Part shown: positions 1 to 7,978 of the stretch, in pieces
How positions within the stretch are numbered: position 1 is the stretch's first letter
Layout: every line of letters begins with the position of its first letter
Assembly (NCBI GenBank): GCA_964502175.1
Contig: CAZCVE010000023.1
Location: forward strand, 1-64,000
Source of the DNA: JAFLCL01 sp964502175
Lineage (GTDB): Bacteria; Myxococcota_A; Polyangia; Polyangiales; Sandaracinaceae
Reading direction: 5' to 3'
DNA: 64,000 nt
Notes under the pieces: model-generated
Seen by the model: only the letters and a program-made list of their open reading frames with translations
What the model was told of the DNA's origin: nothing
Database searches by the model: none
Translations under genes and position numbers: made by a program

Positions 1-1173
1 CGACGCTGGCAGACGTCGATCACGATGCCACAACGGTACTCGCGCAGCGGATACGTACTGACCGTCGGCGACGACCGCGCGCGTGTGGAGGTAGCCGATC
101 ACGAAGCCCGTGCGCGCGTCGAACGTCTCTTCGTGGACCGGCAGCGCGGGGAGCACGGGCGGAGGGTAGATGTCGGGACGCGGTGGCTCTCCCGGGCGCG
201 GCGGCGGATCCACCGGGCGAGGATCGGTCCACGTGCACGTCACGGTCTCGCGGAGCTCGCCGCGCGAGCGATCACACCGGGCCTCGTCCGGCACGAACTG
301 GTTCGTGAGCTGACCGTTCTCGTTCTCGCCCGCGCACTCGAGGTGATCGTCGTCGAAGTGGAGGCACACGTGCCGATCGCCGAGGGCCAAGGATCGCAAG
401 GCGATCGGACGATCGTGCACGTCGCGGAACGCCGACGTCGGTCGCGCGAACGGACCCGGACGGCTGCCGAACACACCGCCTCCGTTGAAGCCCCAACACA
501 TCGCCGTGTGGTTCGCGCGGAGCACACAGCCGTTCTCCGGACCGAGCACCACCTCGATCGCGTCCGTCACGCCCTGCACCGCGGTGGGCGTGAGCTGGTC
601 GCCGCGTGTCTGGGCGCCGACGTGGAGCTCGCGGCCCCAGCAGCGCACGGCGCCGGTCGAGAGCCGCGCGCAGCTGTGTGAGCGCGCGGCGTCGATCTCG
701 ACCACGTCGTCGAGCCCCTCGATCCTCGCCGGCGCCGGGCGAGAGATCAGCGTGCCGTCGCCGAGCATCCCGTACTCGTTGTCGCCCCAGCAGTGGACGT
801 GACGATCGACGTCGAGCGCGCACGCGTGCGTGTCGCCGACCGCGATCGCCGTGATGTCGGGCAGGCCCTCGACGCGCGTCGGTACGCCCGTGGCGAGCGT
901 GCTGCCCAGGCCGGCGCGCCCGTCGCCGTTGCTGCCCCAGCAGCGGACGGCGCGATCGTCCGAGAGCGCGCACGTGACGTCGAGGCCCACGGCGATCTGC
1001 ACGAAGCCTTGTCGCGGCGTCGGAGGAACGACCGGGCCCGGCGTCGGAGCAGCGGGGCGCGCCGTGACGACGGGCGGCGGGCTCGCGATGGGCGTCGCAG
1101 GCGGGCTGCTCGACGAGGTGCCGCACGATGCGCCGAGCACCACCGTCGTGAGGAGCGTGGAGAGCGTGCGCAT
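1..1173 (-). CDS. RCC1-like repeat lipoprotein, 3' end beyond the window
   Basis: The minus frame is open from an ATG at 1173 to the left edge, so the C-terminus is missing (391 codons visible). The N-terminus is a lipoprotein signal with lipobox LGASC, followed by a Pro/Ala/Thr-rich linker. The body repeats the RCC1-type pattern with CWG cores: VRCWGSNGDG near 950, HCWGDNEYGMLGDG near 790, VRCWG near 640 and MCWGFNGG near 495. This predicts a beta-propeller exposed at the cell surface or in the periplasm. No enzymatic residues are evident. Myxobacteria carry many such proteins of unknown role. In the first 100 bases a second frame also reads plausibly (ending EYRCGIVIDVC), so a frameshift near the edge cannot be excluded. 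Confidence 0.8.
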   Translation of the reverse strand, partial: MRTLSTLLTTVVLGASCGTSSSSPPATPIASPPPVVTARPAAPTPGPVVPPTPRQGFVQIAVGLDVTCALSDDRAVRCWGSNGDGRAGLGSTLATGVPTRVEGLPDITAIAVGDTHACALDVDRHVHCWGDNEYGMLGDGTLISRPAPARIEGLDDVVEIDAARSHSCARLSTGAVRCWGRELHVGAQTRGDQLTPTAVQGVTDAIEVVLGPENGCVLRANHTAMCWGFNGGGVFGSRPGPFARPTSAFRDVHDRPIALRSLALGDRHVCLHFDDDHLECAGENENGQLTNQFVPDEARCDRSRGELRETVTCTWTDPRPVDPPPRPGEPPRPDIYPPPVLPALPVHEETFDARTGFVIGYLHTRAVVADGQYVSAARVPLWHRDRRLPAS

Positions 1174-1379
1174 GCGGAGGCGGCCGTTTCGACACCCGTG
1201 TCGCGCGAGACTTGGGTTCATGCAGTGCACTGGTGTCGCGTCGACGCTCGGCCGCGGGACCTGCACGTCATCCCTCTTCGCGATCGAGGTTCAAGGGCCA
1301 GCGTCCTCGAACCCGTCGCCCAGCCTCGCGCTCCGGCACTCTCCGAGCGAGCCATCGATGTTCACGTCGTACGCAGTGA

Positions 1380-2585
1380 TCAGGCGCGCTCGACCTCGAT
1401 CGCCTCGATCAGGTCGCCTGCGCGGAGGCTCGAGCCGGTCGGCACGAACGCGATCGCCGAGGCCCACGCGAGGCCGGGCACCGAGCCCGAGGTCGCGGGG
1501 GGAGACGGCGTGAACACGCGCGCGCCGTCGGCATCGAGGGTCAGCGCGCCGTACGCGAGCACGTCGCGATCGCTCGCGCTCCTGAGGCCGCTCGTCGTTC
1601 GCACGCGAAGCCGCGCCGCGGTCGGTCGCGCGTCGGACTGCATCGCGCGCAGCGCGGGCAGGCCCAGCAGCGTGAACGTGACGAACGCGGAGCCGGGGTT
1701 GCCGGGGAGGGCGATCACGGGGATCACGCGATCACCGCGCTGGATGCGGGCGAGCGCGATGGGCTTGCCGGGCTTGATCGCGACGCCGCGGAACACCGTG
1801 ATCGCACCGAGCGACTCGAGCACGGGCATGACGTGATCGTGCTTTCCATCCGCGGCGCCTCCGACGGTGACGATCACGTCGGAGTCACAGGCGCGATCGA
1901 TCGCGTCGCGGAGCATGTCGACGCTGTCCGGCACGCGCGAGAGGGTCGCGATGCCGCAGCCTTGTGCGATCAGCGCGGCGAGCATCGGGCCGTTCGAGTC
2001 GACGATCACGCCGGGGCGCGACGGCGTGCCGGGATCGCGGAGCTCGTCTCCGGTGCAGAGCACGGCGACGCGCGGCCGACGATGCACGCTCACGCTCGCG
2101 CGCTCCATCGTCGCGATGAGCGCGAGGTGCCGCGCGGAGAGGCGTGTCCCGAGCGGGATCGCGAGCGCGCCGCTGCGGGCGTCTTCACCGCGGAGGCGCA
2201 CGTGCTGTGCACGACGCGCGTCGCGCAGGAGCGTGATCGTGTCGCCCGCACGCTCGACGTCTTCCCACGGGATCACCGTGTCGAGCGCCGTGGGGATCGC
2301 GGCGCCCGTGGAGATCGTGAGCGCCGTGTCCGCCTCGACTCGATCGGCGGGCACACCCGCGCGTGACTCGCCTCGCACGACGAAGCGCGCGCCCGTGATC
2401 GCTGCGCCCGCGATCGCGTAGCCATCCATCGCGGCGTAGTCGAAGGGCGGGAGATCGCCGTGGAACGTGAGGTCTTCGGCGAGCACACGGCCCGGGAGAT
2501 CCGCGAGCACGCAGCGCTCGACGCCGAGGCGCGGGGCGGCGTCGAGGGTTCGCTGCTGGGCGTCGTCGAGCGAGATGCGAGCCAC
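1380..2585 (-). CDS. moeA: molybdopterin molybdenumtransferase MoeA
   Basis: This enzyme inserts molybdate into adenylylated molybdopterin, the last common step of molybdenum cofactor synthesis. The 401-residue protein has the expected MoeA order: an N-terminal region with PPFDYAAMDGYAI, the domain with ISTGAAIPTALDTVIPWED, the MoCF-binding domain with VAVLCTGDEL, DSNGPMLAALI and VTVGGAADGKHD, then IKPGKPIALA and IALPGNPGSAFVTF. The chosen start is GTG 2585, which begins ARISLDDAQ; the open frame reaches 2639 but would run into the upstream gene. The gene follows the minus-strand gene at 2608 by 22 bases. mobA lies divergently nearby, so cofactor synthesis genes cluster here. Confidence 0.9.
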   Translation of the reverse strand: MARISLDDAQQRTLDAAPRLGVERCVLADLPGRVLAEDLTFHGDLPPFDYAAMDGYAIAGAAITGARFVVRGESRAGVPADRVEADTALTISTGAAIPTALDTVIPWEDVERAGDTITLLRDARRAQHVRLRGEDARSGALAIPLGTRLSARHLALIATMERASVSVHRRPRVAVLCTGDELRDPGTPSRPGVIVDSNGPMLAALIAQGCGIATLSRVPDSVDMLRDAIDRACDSDVIVTVGGAADGKHDHVMPVLESLGAITVFRGVAIKPGKPIALARIQRGDRVIPVIALPGNPGSAFVTFTLLGLPALRAMQSDARPTAARLRVRTTSGLRSASDRDVLAYGALTLDADGARVFTPSPPATSGSVPGLAWASAIAFVPTGSSLRAGDLIEAIEVERA

Positions 2586-2607
2586 GGCGCGATGATACCC
2601 GCGCGCG

Positions 2608-3255
2608 TCAGGGAGGCGCGCGTCGCGCGCAGATCGCATCGACGTCGAGCCGATCGACGTGGAGGCTCGCCGTCGCCTGCCGCGCGCGATGTCGCTCGCA
2701 GGCTGCGACGAGGACGGTGCCGTCGGAGGGCGCAGGCCATCGCGAGAGGGCGAGCTCGATCAGCGCGACCGCGTCGGCATCGCGCACCGTGAGGTGGAGC
2801 GCACGGGCTGTCGCGAAGTAGAGCGCGGCCAGCCATGGCCGATCCTGCGCGACGATCGAGCGGTCCTCGAGGCGCGCGCGAGGCGACGCGGGATCGACGC
2901 GACCGTCACGATCCCAGTCGACGTCGGCGAAGAGCGCGCCGAGCATCTGGAGCGCCTCGTCGTGGGGCGACGTGCCAGGCGGGCTGACGTCGAGCACGCG
3001 TGTGAACCGTGCGATGGCCTCGGCGGGGCGATCGAGCAGGAAGCAGATCCAACCCGCACGGCTCATCGCGTCGGCGTAGCGGGGATCACCCGTGGGCACG
3101 CGATCCTGCGCGGCGAGCTCGCGCTCGAGGCTCGCGCGCTCGTCGACCGTTCCGGCCGCGTCGTTCGAGGCTTGTGCGTGCGCCATCGAGGGGACGAGCT
3201 CCATCGCCACCTCGAGAGAGGCCAAGACGGTCAAGACGCGCAGCAGCGAGAGCAC
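2608..3255 (-). CDS. exported helical-repeat (TPR-like) protein
   Basis: The 215-residue protein starts at GTG 3255 with a signal peptide (hydrophobic LLRVLTVLASLEVAMEL, then AHAQ as likely cleavage site), so it is predicted to be periplasmic. The mature part has helical segments resembling tetratricopeptide repeats (YADAMSRAGWICFLLDRP, AEAIARFTRVLDVSP) and a motif DVDWDRDGRVDP that looks like an EF-hand-type acidic loop. The same combination of helical repeats and a W-[ND]-x-[DN] acidic loop occurs in the proteins at 30809-33803, so this may be a distant relative. It reads into moeA, and its start is only 59 bases from the divergent mobA start. Function is unknown. Confidence 0.65.
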   Translation of the reverse strand: MLSLLRVLTVLASLEVAMELVPSMAHAQASNDAAGTVDERASLERELAAQDRVPTGDPRYADAMSRAGWICFLLDRPAEAIARFTRVLDVSPPGTSPHDEALQMLGALFADVDWDRDGRVDPASPRARLEDRSIVAQDRPWLAALYFATARALHLTVRDADAVALIELALSRWPAPSDGTVLVAACERHRARQATASLHVDRLDVDAICARRAPP

Positions 3256-3314
3256 GAGACACGATACGCGAGCAGGTGCCGAACGTTTCGATCGCGAGCT
3301 GGCATCCTCACCCC

Positions 3315-3893
3315 GTGGACAGGAGCAAGGCGCGCCCGCTCGTCGGTCTCTTCGTGGGAGGCCGAGGCACGCGCATGGGCGGGATCGCCAAAGGCCTGAT
3401 GGAGGCGCCGGATCGGTCGGGCACGATCCTCGATCGTCTCCTCCGTCTGTCTCGTGATGCGGGGCTCGAGGTCGTCCTCGTCGGTCGACATCCCGCGTAC
3501 GCATCGAGCGCGATCGAGGTCCTCGACGATGCCGCGCTGGACTCGGGGCCCCTCAGTGGCCTCGTCTCGTTGCTCGATCACGCGAAGGAGCGTGATGCGA
3601 TCGCGCTGGCCACGGACATGCCCCACGTGGAGCGGCGACTCCTCGACCGACTCGTCCGCGAGGAGCGCGACGCGAGCGTGCTCGCACCTCGTCGCGATGG
3701 CTTCTGGGAGCCGCTCTTCGCGCGCTACCGCAGCCCTCGCGTGATCGAGGTGGCGCGCGCGCGTCTGATCGCGCGGCAGCTCGGCCTCCAAGGTCTGCTC
3801 GAGGCGTCGTCGGCGACCGAGCTGATGCTCGACGACGAGGAGCGCGCGCAGCTGATCGACTGGGACTCGCCCGCCGACGTCGTGCGTCGCTGA
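3315..3893 (+). CDS. mobA: molybdenum cofactor guanylyltransferase MobA-like
   Basis: This is a nucleotidyltransferase of the MobA/MobA-like NTP-transferase family, predicted to attach GMP to Mo-molybdopterin. The P-loop-like signature is near the N-terminus (LFVGGRGTRMGGIAKGLM), followed by LDSGPLSGLVSLLDHA and the metal-binding ATDMPHVERRLLDRLV, the counterpart of the family DMP motif. Later regions include FWEPLFARYR and a short C-terminal helix, giving 192 residues, normal for the family. GTG 3315 was chosen because the glycine-rich motif follows about 11 codons later; the longer open frame begins at 3009 but overlaps the divergent gene. The nearby moeA supports the pathway assignment. 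A related cytidylyltransferase such as MocA is possible but less likely. Confidence 0.82.
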   Translation: MDRSKARPLVGLFVGGRGTRMGGIAKGLMEAPDRSGTILDRLLRLSRDAGLEVVLVGRHPAYASSAIEVLDDAALDSGPLSGLVSLLDHAKERDAIALATDMPHVERRLLDRLVREERDASVLAPRRDGFWEPLFARYRSPRVIEVARARLIARQLGLQGLLEASSATELMLDDEERAQLIDWDSPADVVRR

Positions 3894-3944
3894 TCCTCTG
3901 TCAGTTCCATCCAGCCTCGCGCGTCCGAGCGGCGGAGGGCGGCG

Positions 3945-4739
3945 ATGCCGTACACTGCTGATGCGATGCCGAGAGCACTTCGAACGATGGACCTGCCTGC
4001 GGTGGACGAGCGCCTCGTCGCGCCGGAGTCGGGCGCAGAGATCCTCGACGGGAGGCTGCTGATGCCGCCCCCCGGCGCGGATCCGCCGCACGCCACGCGG
4101 CACCTCACCCTCGCGTACCTGCTCGGCGCGCACGTCGCGTCCGGCTACGTCGCCGCGGTCGACATGCTCACGCGCACCGATCTGAAGAGCGACTTCGCCC
4201 CGGACGCGAGCATCTATCCGGCCGCGCCGCACCCCGAGACGGGTGGACGGCGTCTCGAGGTGCTCGCGTTCGAGATCGTCTCGAAGCAGCAGCTGTCGGT
4301 CGCGAAGACCAAGGCACGCAAGCTCTCGGCGCGCGGCGTCGAGCGCGTGTTCGCGGTCACGCTGAAGACGAACCGCGTCGTCGAGTGGCACCGTCGCACG
4401 CGCAACTGGCGTGCGATGCACCTCGACGAGACCATCGAGCACGTGTGCCTCGCGACGCCGCTTCCGATCCGTGCGCTGCTCGAGACCGCCCGCGCCGACG
4501 AGGCCGTTCTCCTCGCGCTCGCGGCGCGGCGCCCGGATCTCGTCGCCGAGATCGAGGCGCGAGGAGAAGCGCGCGGAGAAGCGCGAGGAGAACGCCAGGC
4601 GATCGAGCTCGCCTGCGAGCTGCTCCAGATCCCGATCGATGCATCACGCCGGGCGTGGCTCGAGGCGGCCTCGCTCGAGGAGCTCGGAGCCGTGACGCGC
4701 GCCCTGCGGAAGTCGCGGCGCTGGCCGACCACGCGTTGA
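3945..4739 (+). CDS. Uma2 family (DUF820) restriction-endonuclease-like protein
   Basis: The 264-residue protein starts at ATG 3945 behind a good GGAGG at 3934-3938; ATG 3966 is an alternative. It has the Uma2/DUF820 layout: an N-terminal segment with GAEILDGRLLMPPPG, then DFAPDASIYP and VLAFEIVSKQQLSVAKTKARKLSA, which supply the Asp, Glu and Lys of a PD-(D/E)XK-type fold. The C-terminus carries an ARGEARGEARGERQ repeat followed by a short helical domain, a tail often seen in Uma2 proteins. The family is a predicted nuclease found in many scattered copies in cyanobacteria, actinobacteria and myxobacteria. Biological role is unsettled. It stands alone between mobA and hmgA. Confidence 0.8.
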   Translation: MPYTADAMPRALRTMDLPAVDERLVAPESGAEILDGRLLMPPPGADPPHATRHLTLAYLLGAHVASGYVAAVDMLTRTDLKSDFAPDASIYPAAPHPETGGRRLEVLAFEIVSKQQLSVAKTKARKLSARGVERVFAVTLKTNRVVEWHRRTRNWRAMHLDETIEHVCLATPLPIRALLETARADEAVLLALAARRPDLVAEIEARGEARGEARGERQAIELACELLQIPIDASRRAWLEAASLEELGAVTRALRKSRRWPTTR

Positions 4740-4760
4740 TCGCGCGTCGTGCGTCGATGA

Positions 4761-5948
4761 TCAGGCGAGGAAGCTCTTCTGGTAGTTCGTGTCCTCGATG
4801 CTCGACGCGATCTGTGTCGGCGTGAGGGGCTCGGCGCAGTCGAGCATCACGGCGAGCTCGTTCGTCTCCGTGTGGCCGATGCTCTTCTCGTAGCTGCCGG
4901 GGTGCGGGCCGTGAGGGATGCCCGCCGGGTGGTACGAGATCGACCCGGGACCGACGCCCCGCCGCGACGTGAAGTTGCCCTCGACGTAGAAGAGGATCTC
5001 GTCGACGTCCATGCTCGAGTGGGGGTACGGGCAGGGGATCGACTCGGGGTGGAAGTCGACCTTGCGCGGCACGAACGAGCAGATGAGCGCGCCCTTCGCG
5101 GCGAACGTGCCGTGCCACGTGGGCGGCAGGTGGATGCTCGACACGCGCGGCTGGAACGCGAGGATCGGGAAGGCCCACGGCCACACCGTGCCGTCCCAGC
5201 CCACGAGATCGAGCGGCGAGTTCGGCGTGGTGAAGCGATGGAACGCGTCGCGACGCTTCACGATCGTCTCGCGGATGCCCTCGTCTCTCGGGCCCTCGAA
5301 CACGGGTCGCACGAAGTCGCGGTGGCAGTAGGGCGCGTCCATCCGCAGCTGCCCGAGGCCATTCCTGAACTGACGGGGCACGTGCAGCCCGCCGCGCCCT
5401 CCGTGGGAGTGGAGCTCGAGCGTGAGCCAGTGCTGCGGGTCGCTGATGATCCAGCGGTGCGCGATGCCGCGCGGCACGAAGACGTAGTCGTACTTCTTGA
5501 ACGGCACGTCGCCGAGCATCGTGCGCAGCGTGCCGCCGCCGTCGTGCACGAAGACGAGCGTGTCGGAGTCTCCGTCGACGAAGTAGACGTCGTCCTCGCG
5601 ATCGGGGAGCGCCACGCCCGCCGTCACGTCGCGCGAGTAGAGCAGCGGGACGCGCGCGTCGAGCGGCGTGCCGCCGCGGTGGTGCAGGCCTCCGCTCTTG
5701 TAGTGGCGCTTCAGCAGCGGAGGCGTGCTCGCCTCGCGCGAGGGCACCATCCAGCCGCGCGCGATCGTGTCCTCGGAGACGGCGACCGGCTGCTGCTCGT
5801 GCGGCCGGTTCACGTGGTAGCCGATGGTGTACCCACCCTCGAAGCCTTCCTGCGTGAGGCAGTGCTCCCAGCGCAGCGCGCCGTCGGGGCCCTTCAGCTG
5901 GATGTGGTGCTTGCGCGGGACGTCCCCGACGACCATGCGGTCGATCAT
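4761..5948 (-). CDS. hmgA: homogentisate 1,2-dioxygenase
   Basis: This Fe(II) dioxygenase opens the homogentisate ring to maleylacetoacetate in tyrosine and phenylalanine degradation. The 395-residue protein shows the cupin-fold landmarks: YDYVFVPRGIAHRW, CHRDFVRPVFEGP, LPPTWHGTFAAKGALICSF, PYPHSSMDVDEILFYVEGNF and SYHPAGIPHGPHPGSYEKS, which hold the conserved His/Glu iron ligands, and HTETNELAVMLDCAEP at the end. Its ATG overlaps the stop of the upstream 4-hydroxyphenylpyruvate dioxygenase gene in an ATGA arrangement (5945-5948), so the two are translationally coupled. The length is slightly shorter than the usual 430-440 residues but in keeping with the compact bacterial subgroup. Confidence 0.93.
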   Translation of the reverse strand: MIDRMVVGDVPRKHHIQLKGPDGALRWEHCLTQEGFEGGYTIGYHVNRPHEQQPVAVSEDTIARGWMVPSREASTPPLLKRHYKSGGLHHRGGTPLDARVPLLYSRDVTAGVALPDREDDVYFVDGDSDTLVFVHDGGGTLRTMLGDVPFKKYDYVFVPRGIAHRWIISDPQHWLTLELHSHGGRGGLHVPRQFRNGLGQLRMDAPYCHRDFVRPVFEGPRDEGIRETIVKRRDAFHRFTTPNSPLDLVGWDGTVWPWAFPILAFQPRVSSIHLPPTWHGTFAAKGALICSFVPRKVDFHPESIPCPYPHSSMDVDEILFYVEGNFTSRRGVGPGSISYHPAGIPHGPHPGSYEKSIGHTETNELAVMLDCAEPLTPTQIASSIEDTNYQKSFLA

Positions 5949-7129
5949 CCGACGCGACCCTCGGTGTGCTGCTGGCGCTCGATGCTCTCGAAGAGCGCGC
6001 GGAAGTTGCCGCCGCCGAAGCCGCGATCGCCCTTGCGCTGGATGATCTCGTAGAAGAACGGTCCGGCCTTGGGCTCCTTGTAGAGACCGGCCGAGTCCTT
6101 GAGGAAGATCTGGAGCATGTACGCGCGCTCCTTCTCGCCATCGACGAGGATCTCGAGGTCGCGCAGCGTGTCGATGTTCTCGTCGATCGCCTTCACGCCG
6201 ATCGCCTCGAGGCGCGTGGGGAGCGCGTCGTAGTAGGTGCCCGGGGTGGGCATGAACTCGACGCCGTTCGTGCGCAGATCACGCACCGCGGTGAGGATGT
6301 CCTTCACCGTGAGCGCGGCGTGCTGGATGCCGTCGCCCTTGTTGTCCTCGTAGTAGACGTTGATCTGCGAGCTCTTGAAGAACGGGCGCAGCGGCTCGTT
6401 GTTCGCGAATTTCGCGTTCGAGTGCGGGTCCCACATCACAGCCGATCGAAGGCCCGAGCCGTGCGTGCTGGGCGCGCCCACGTGGCCCTTCTTCGCGCCA
6501 GCGTTCTTCACGTCGTCGGTGTGGAACTCGATGCCCCAGAAGCGCTCGAAGCCCATCACGTGCTCCATCCACAGGAGCGCTGGCGCCATCGTCTCGAAGT
6601 TCGTCGTGACGTGATCGATGTGACCGAAGCCGAACTTGTTCGAGCCGCCGGTCGCCTTCGCCGCGCGCACGACGCCCGGATAGATGCCCGTGTACTGATC
6701 ACGCTGGACGAAGCGGAACGTCGAGCCGCCGAACGGCGTGGTGATCGAGAACGCCTTGAACGTGCCGAGGTCGTCCTTCGTGGTGACGACCTCCGACATC
6801 GGCGTGCCGCCGCGCGCGTCGAGGAGATTGAAGGTGTGGTCGATGTCCTCGACCTCGAACACGAGCGCGCCGACGCCATCCGGGTGTCGCTCGAGCCAGC
6901 GCGCTGCGCGGCCGCCTTCACCCTCGGGCGCGCTGACGACGACGCGCACGTCGCTCGCCTCGAACACCGCCGACCGCTGCTTGCCCGCCTGCGTGAGCGT
7001 CGCGTCGCTGCCGCCGACCTCCGCGAAGTCGAACTTCCCCGTGTAGAAGCGCCGCGACCGATCGAGGTCGTGCACGTAGTAGTGGAGGGCCTCGAGGCGC
7101 TTGATGCGGAGGGATTCGGGCTTCGACAT
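5945..7129 (-). CDS. hppD: 4-hydroxyphenylpyruvate dioxygenase
   Basis: The enzyme converts 4-hydroxyphenylpyruvate to homogentisate, feeding hmgA. The 394-residue protein has two vicinal-oxygen-chelate halves. The C-terminal half carries the iron ligands: His in FGHIDHVTTNF, His in GIQHAALTV, and Glu in GPFFYEIIQRKGDRGFG. The closing FGGGNFRALFESIE segment, which covers the active site, is also conserved. ATG 7129 starts MSKPESLRI; the open frame extends to 7273 but would overlap the divergent maiA promoter region. It is the first gene of the hppD-hmgA operon and ends in an ATGA overlap with hmgA. Confidence 0.94.
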   Translation of the reverse strand: MSKPESLRIKRLEALHYYVHDLDRSRRFYTGKFDFAEVGGSDATLTQAGKQRSAVFEASDVRVVVSAPEGEGGRAARWLERHPDGVGALVFEVEDIDHTFNLLDARGGTPMSEVVTTKDDLGTFKAFSITTPFGGSTFRFVQRDQYTGIYPGVVRAAKATGGSNKFGFGHIDHVTTNFETMAPALLWMEHVMGFERFWGIEFHTDDVKNAGAKKGHVGAPSTHGSGLRSAVMWDPHSNAKFANNEPLRPFFKSSQINVYYEDNKGDGIQHAALTVKDILTAVRDLRTNGVEFMPTPGTYYDALPTRLEAIGVKAIDENIDTLRDLEILVDGEKERAYMLQIFLKDSAGLYKEPKAGPFFYEIIQRKGDRGFGGGNFRALFESIERQQHTEGRVG

Positions 7130-7244
7130 GCGCCCATCCTGACCCCACTCGCATTGGCACGTCACGACCGTGGAATGCGGGACGTCACAGTACCGGTCGA
7201 GGGAGCTACCCTCCCGACCGATCGGCCCCTCGAAGGAGCACACG

Positions 7245-7904
7245 ATGTCCGCCACGAACCTGCGCCTGCACAACTACTTCCGGAGCTCCGCGAGCTTCCG
7301 CGTGCGCATCGCGCTCGCGCTCAAGGGGCTCGCGTACGAGTACGTGCCCGTGCACCTGGTGAAGAACGGCGGTGAGCAGCTCTCGGCCGCGCACCACGCG
7401 AAGAACCCGATGGAGCAGGTGCCTGCGCTCGAGCTGGTGCTCGATGGCAAGCCGCGCGTGATCGCGCAGAGCGTCGCGATCATCGAGCTGCTCGAGGAGC
7501 TCTACCCGGAGCCGGCGCTCTACCCGAAGGACAGCTACCTCCGCACGCGCACGCGCGAGCTCGTCGAGATCATCAACAGCGGCATCCAGCCGCACCAGAA
7601 CCTAGCGCCGATGAAGCGCATGGATCAGCTCGCCGCGGGCGCAGGGCGCCTGCACGCGAAGCACTACAACGAGGTCGGCCTCGCGGCGTACGAGGAGCGC
7701 CTGAAGGAGACGGCAGGCCGCTTCTCGATCGGCGACCAGGTGACCGCGGCGGATCTGTTCTTGGTCCCGCAGCTCGTGGCGGCGCGCCGCTTCGAGGCGG
7801 ATCTGTCGAAGATGCCGACGCTCGTGGCGATCGACGAGCGCTGCCGCGCGCTCCCCGCGTTCCAGGCGGCTGCGCCGGATCGGCAGCCTGACTTCGAGCC
7901 CTGA
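7245..7904 (+). CDS. maiA: maleylacetoacetate isomerase
   Basis: This zeta-class glutathione S-transferase isomerises maleylacetoacetate to fumarylacetoacetate, the step after hmgA. The 219-residue protein has the family signature LHNYFRSSASFRVRIALALK (Ser-Ser-x-Ser-x-R-x-R-I-A), the glutathione site NPMEQVPALEL followed by IAQSVAIIELLEE, and the C-terminal helical domain with SGIQPHQNL and GDQVTAADLFLVPQL. ATG 7245 follows AAGGAG at 7232-7237. It is divergent from hppD-hmgA with 115 bases between the two starts. The fumarylacetoacetase gene is not in the window. An IS110 element begins 16 bases after the stop. Confidence 0.93.
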   Translation: MSATNLRLHNYFRSSASFRVRIALALKGLAYEYVPVHLVKNGGEQLSAAHHAKNPMEQVPALELVLDGKPRVIAQSVAIIELLEELYPEPALYPKDSYLRTRTRELVEIINSGIQPHQNLAPMKRMDQLAAGAGRLHAKHYNEVGLAAYEERLKETAGRFSIGDQVTAADLFLVPQLVAARRFEADLSKMPTLVAIDERCRALPAFQAAAPDRQPDFEP

Positions 7905-7920
7905 TCGGGAGCGACTGTCT

Positions 7921-7930
7921 TGGGTAGGAC
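7921..7930. repeat. IS110 terminal inverted repeat, transposase 3' side
   Basis: TGGGTAGGAC matches the complement of 9445-9454 perfectly over 10 bp. The adjoining 7929-7939 (ACTCCCCACGG) is repeated directly at 9401-9411 inside the other end of the element. Confidence 0.6.
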
Positions 7931-7978
7931 TCCCCACGGTTTGAAAAGGGGGACTTCGTGAGCGGGCTCACGACCACG

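Noticed and set aside
272..1195. Long minus-strand frame at 272-1195 in another register
   Set aside because: Its translation is Arg/Pro-rich noise; the RCC1-type frame covers the same DNA and shows a lipobox and CWG repeats.
1223..1232. Perfect 10-bp palindrome CAGTGCACTG 50 bases upstream of the gene at 1173
   Set aside because: Palindromes of this length are expected by chance many times in 64 kb, and no second element supports it.
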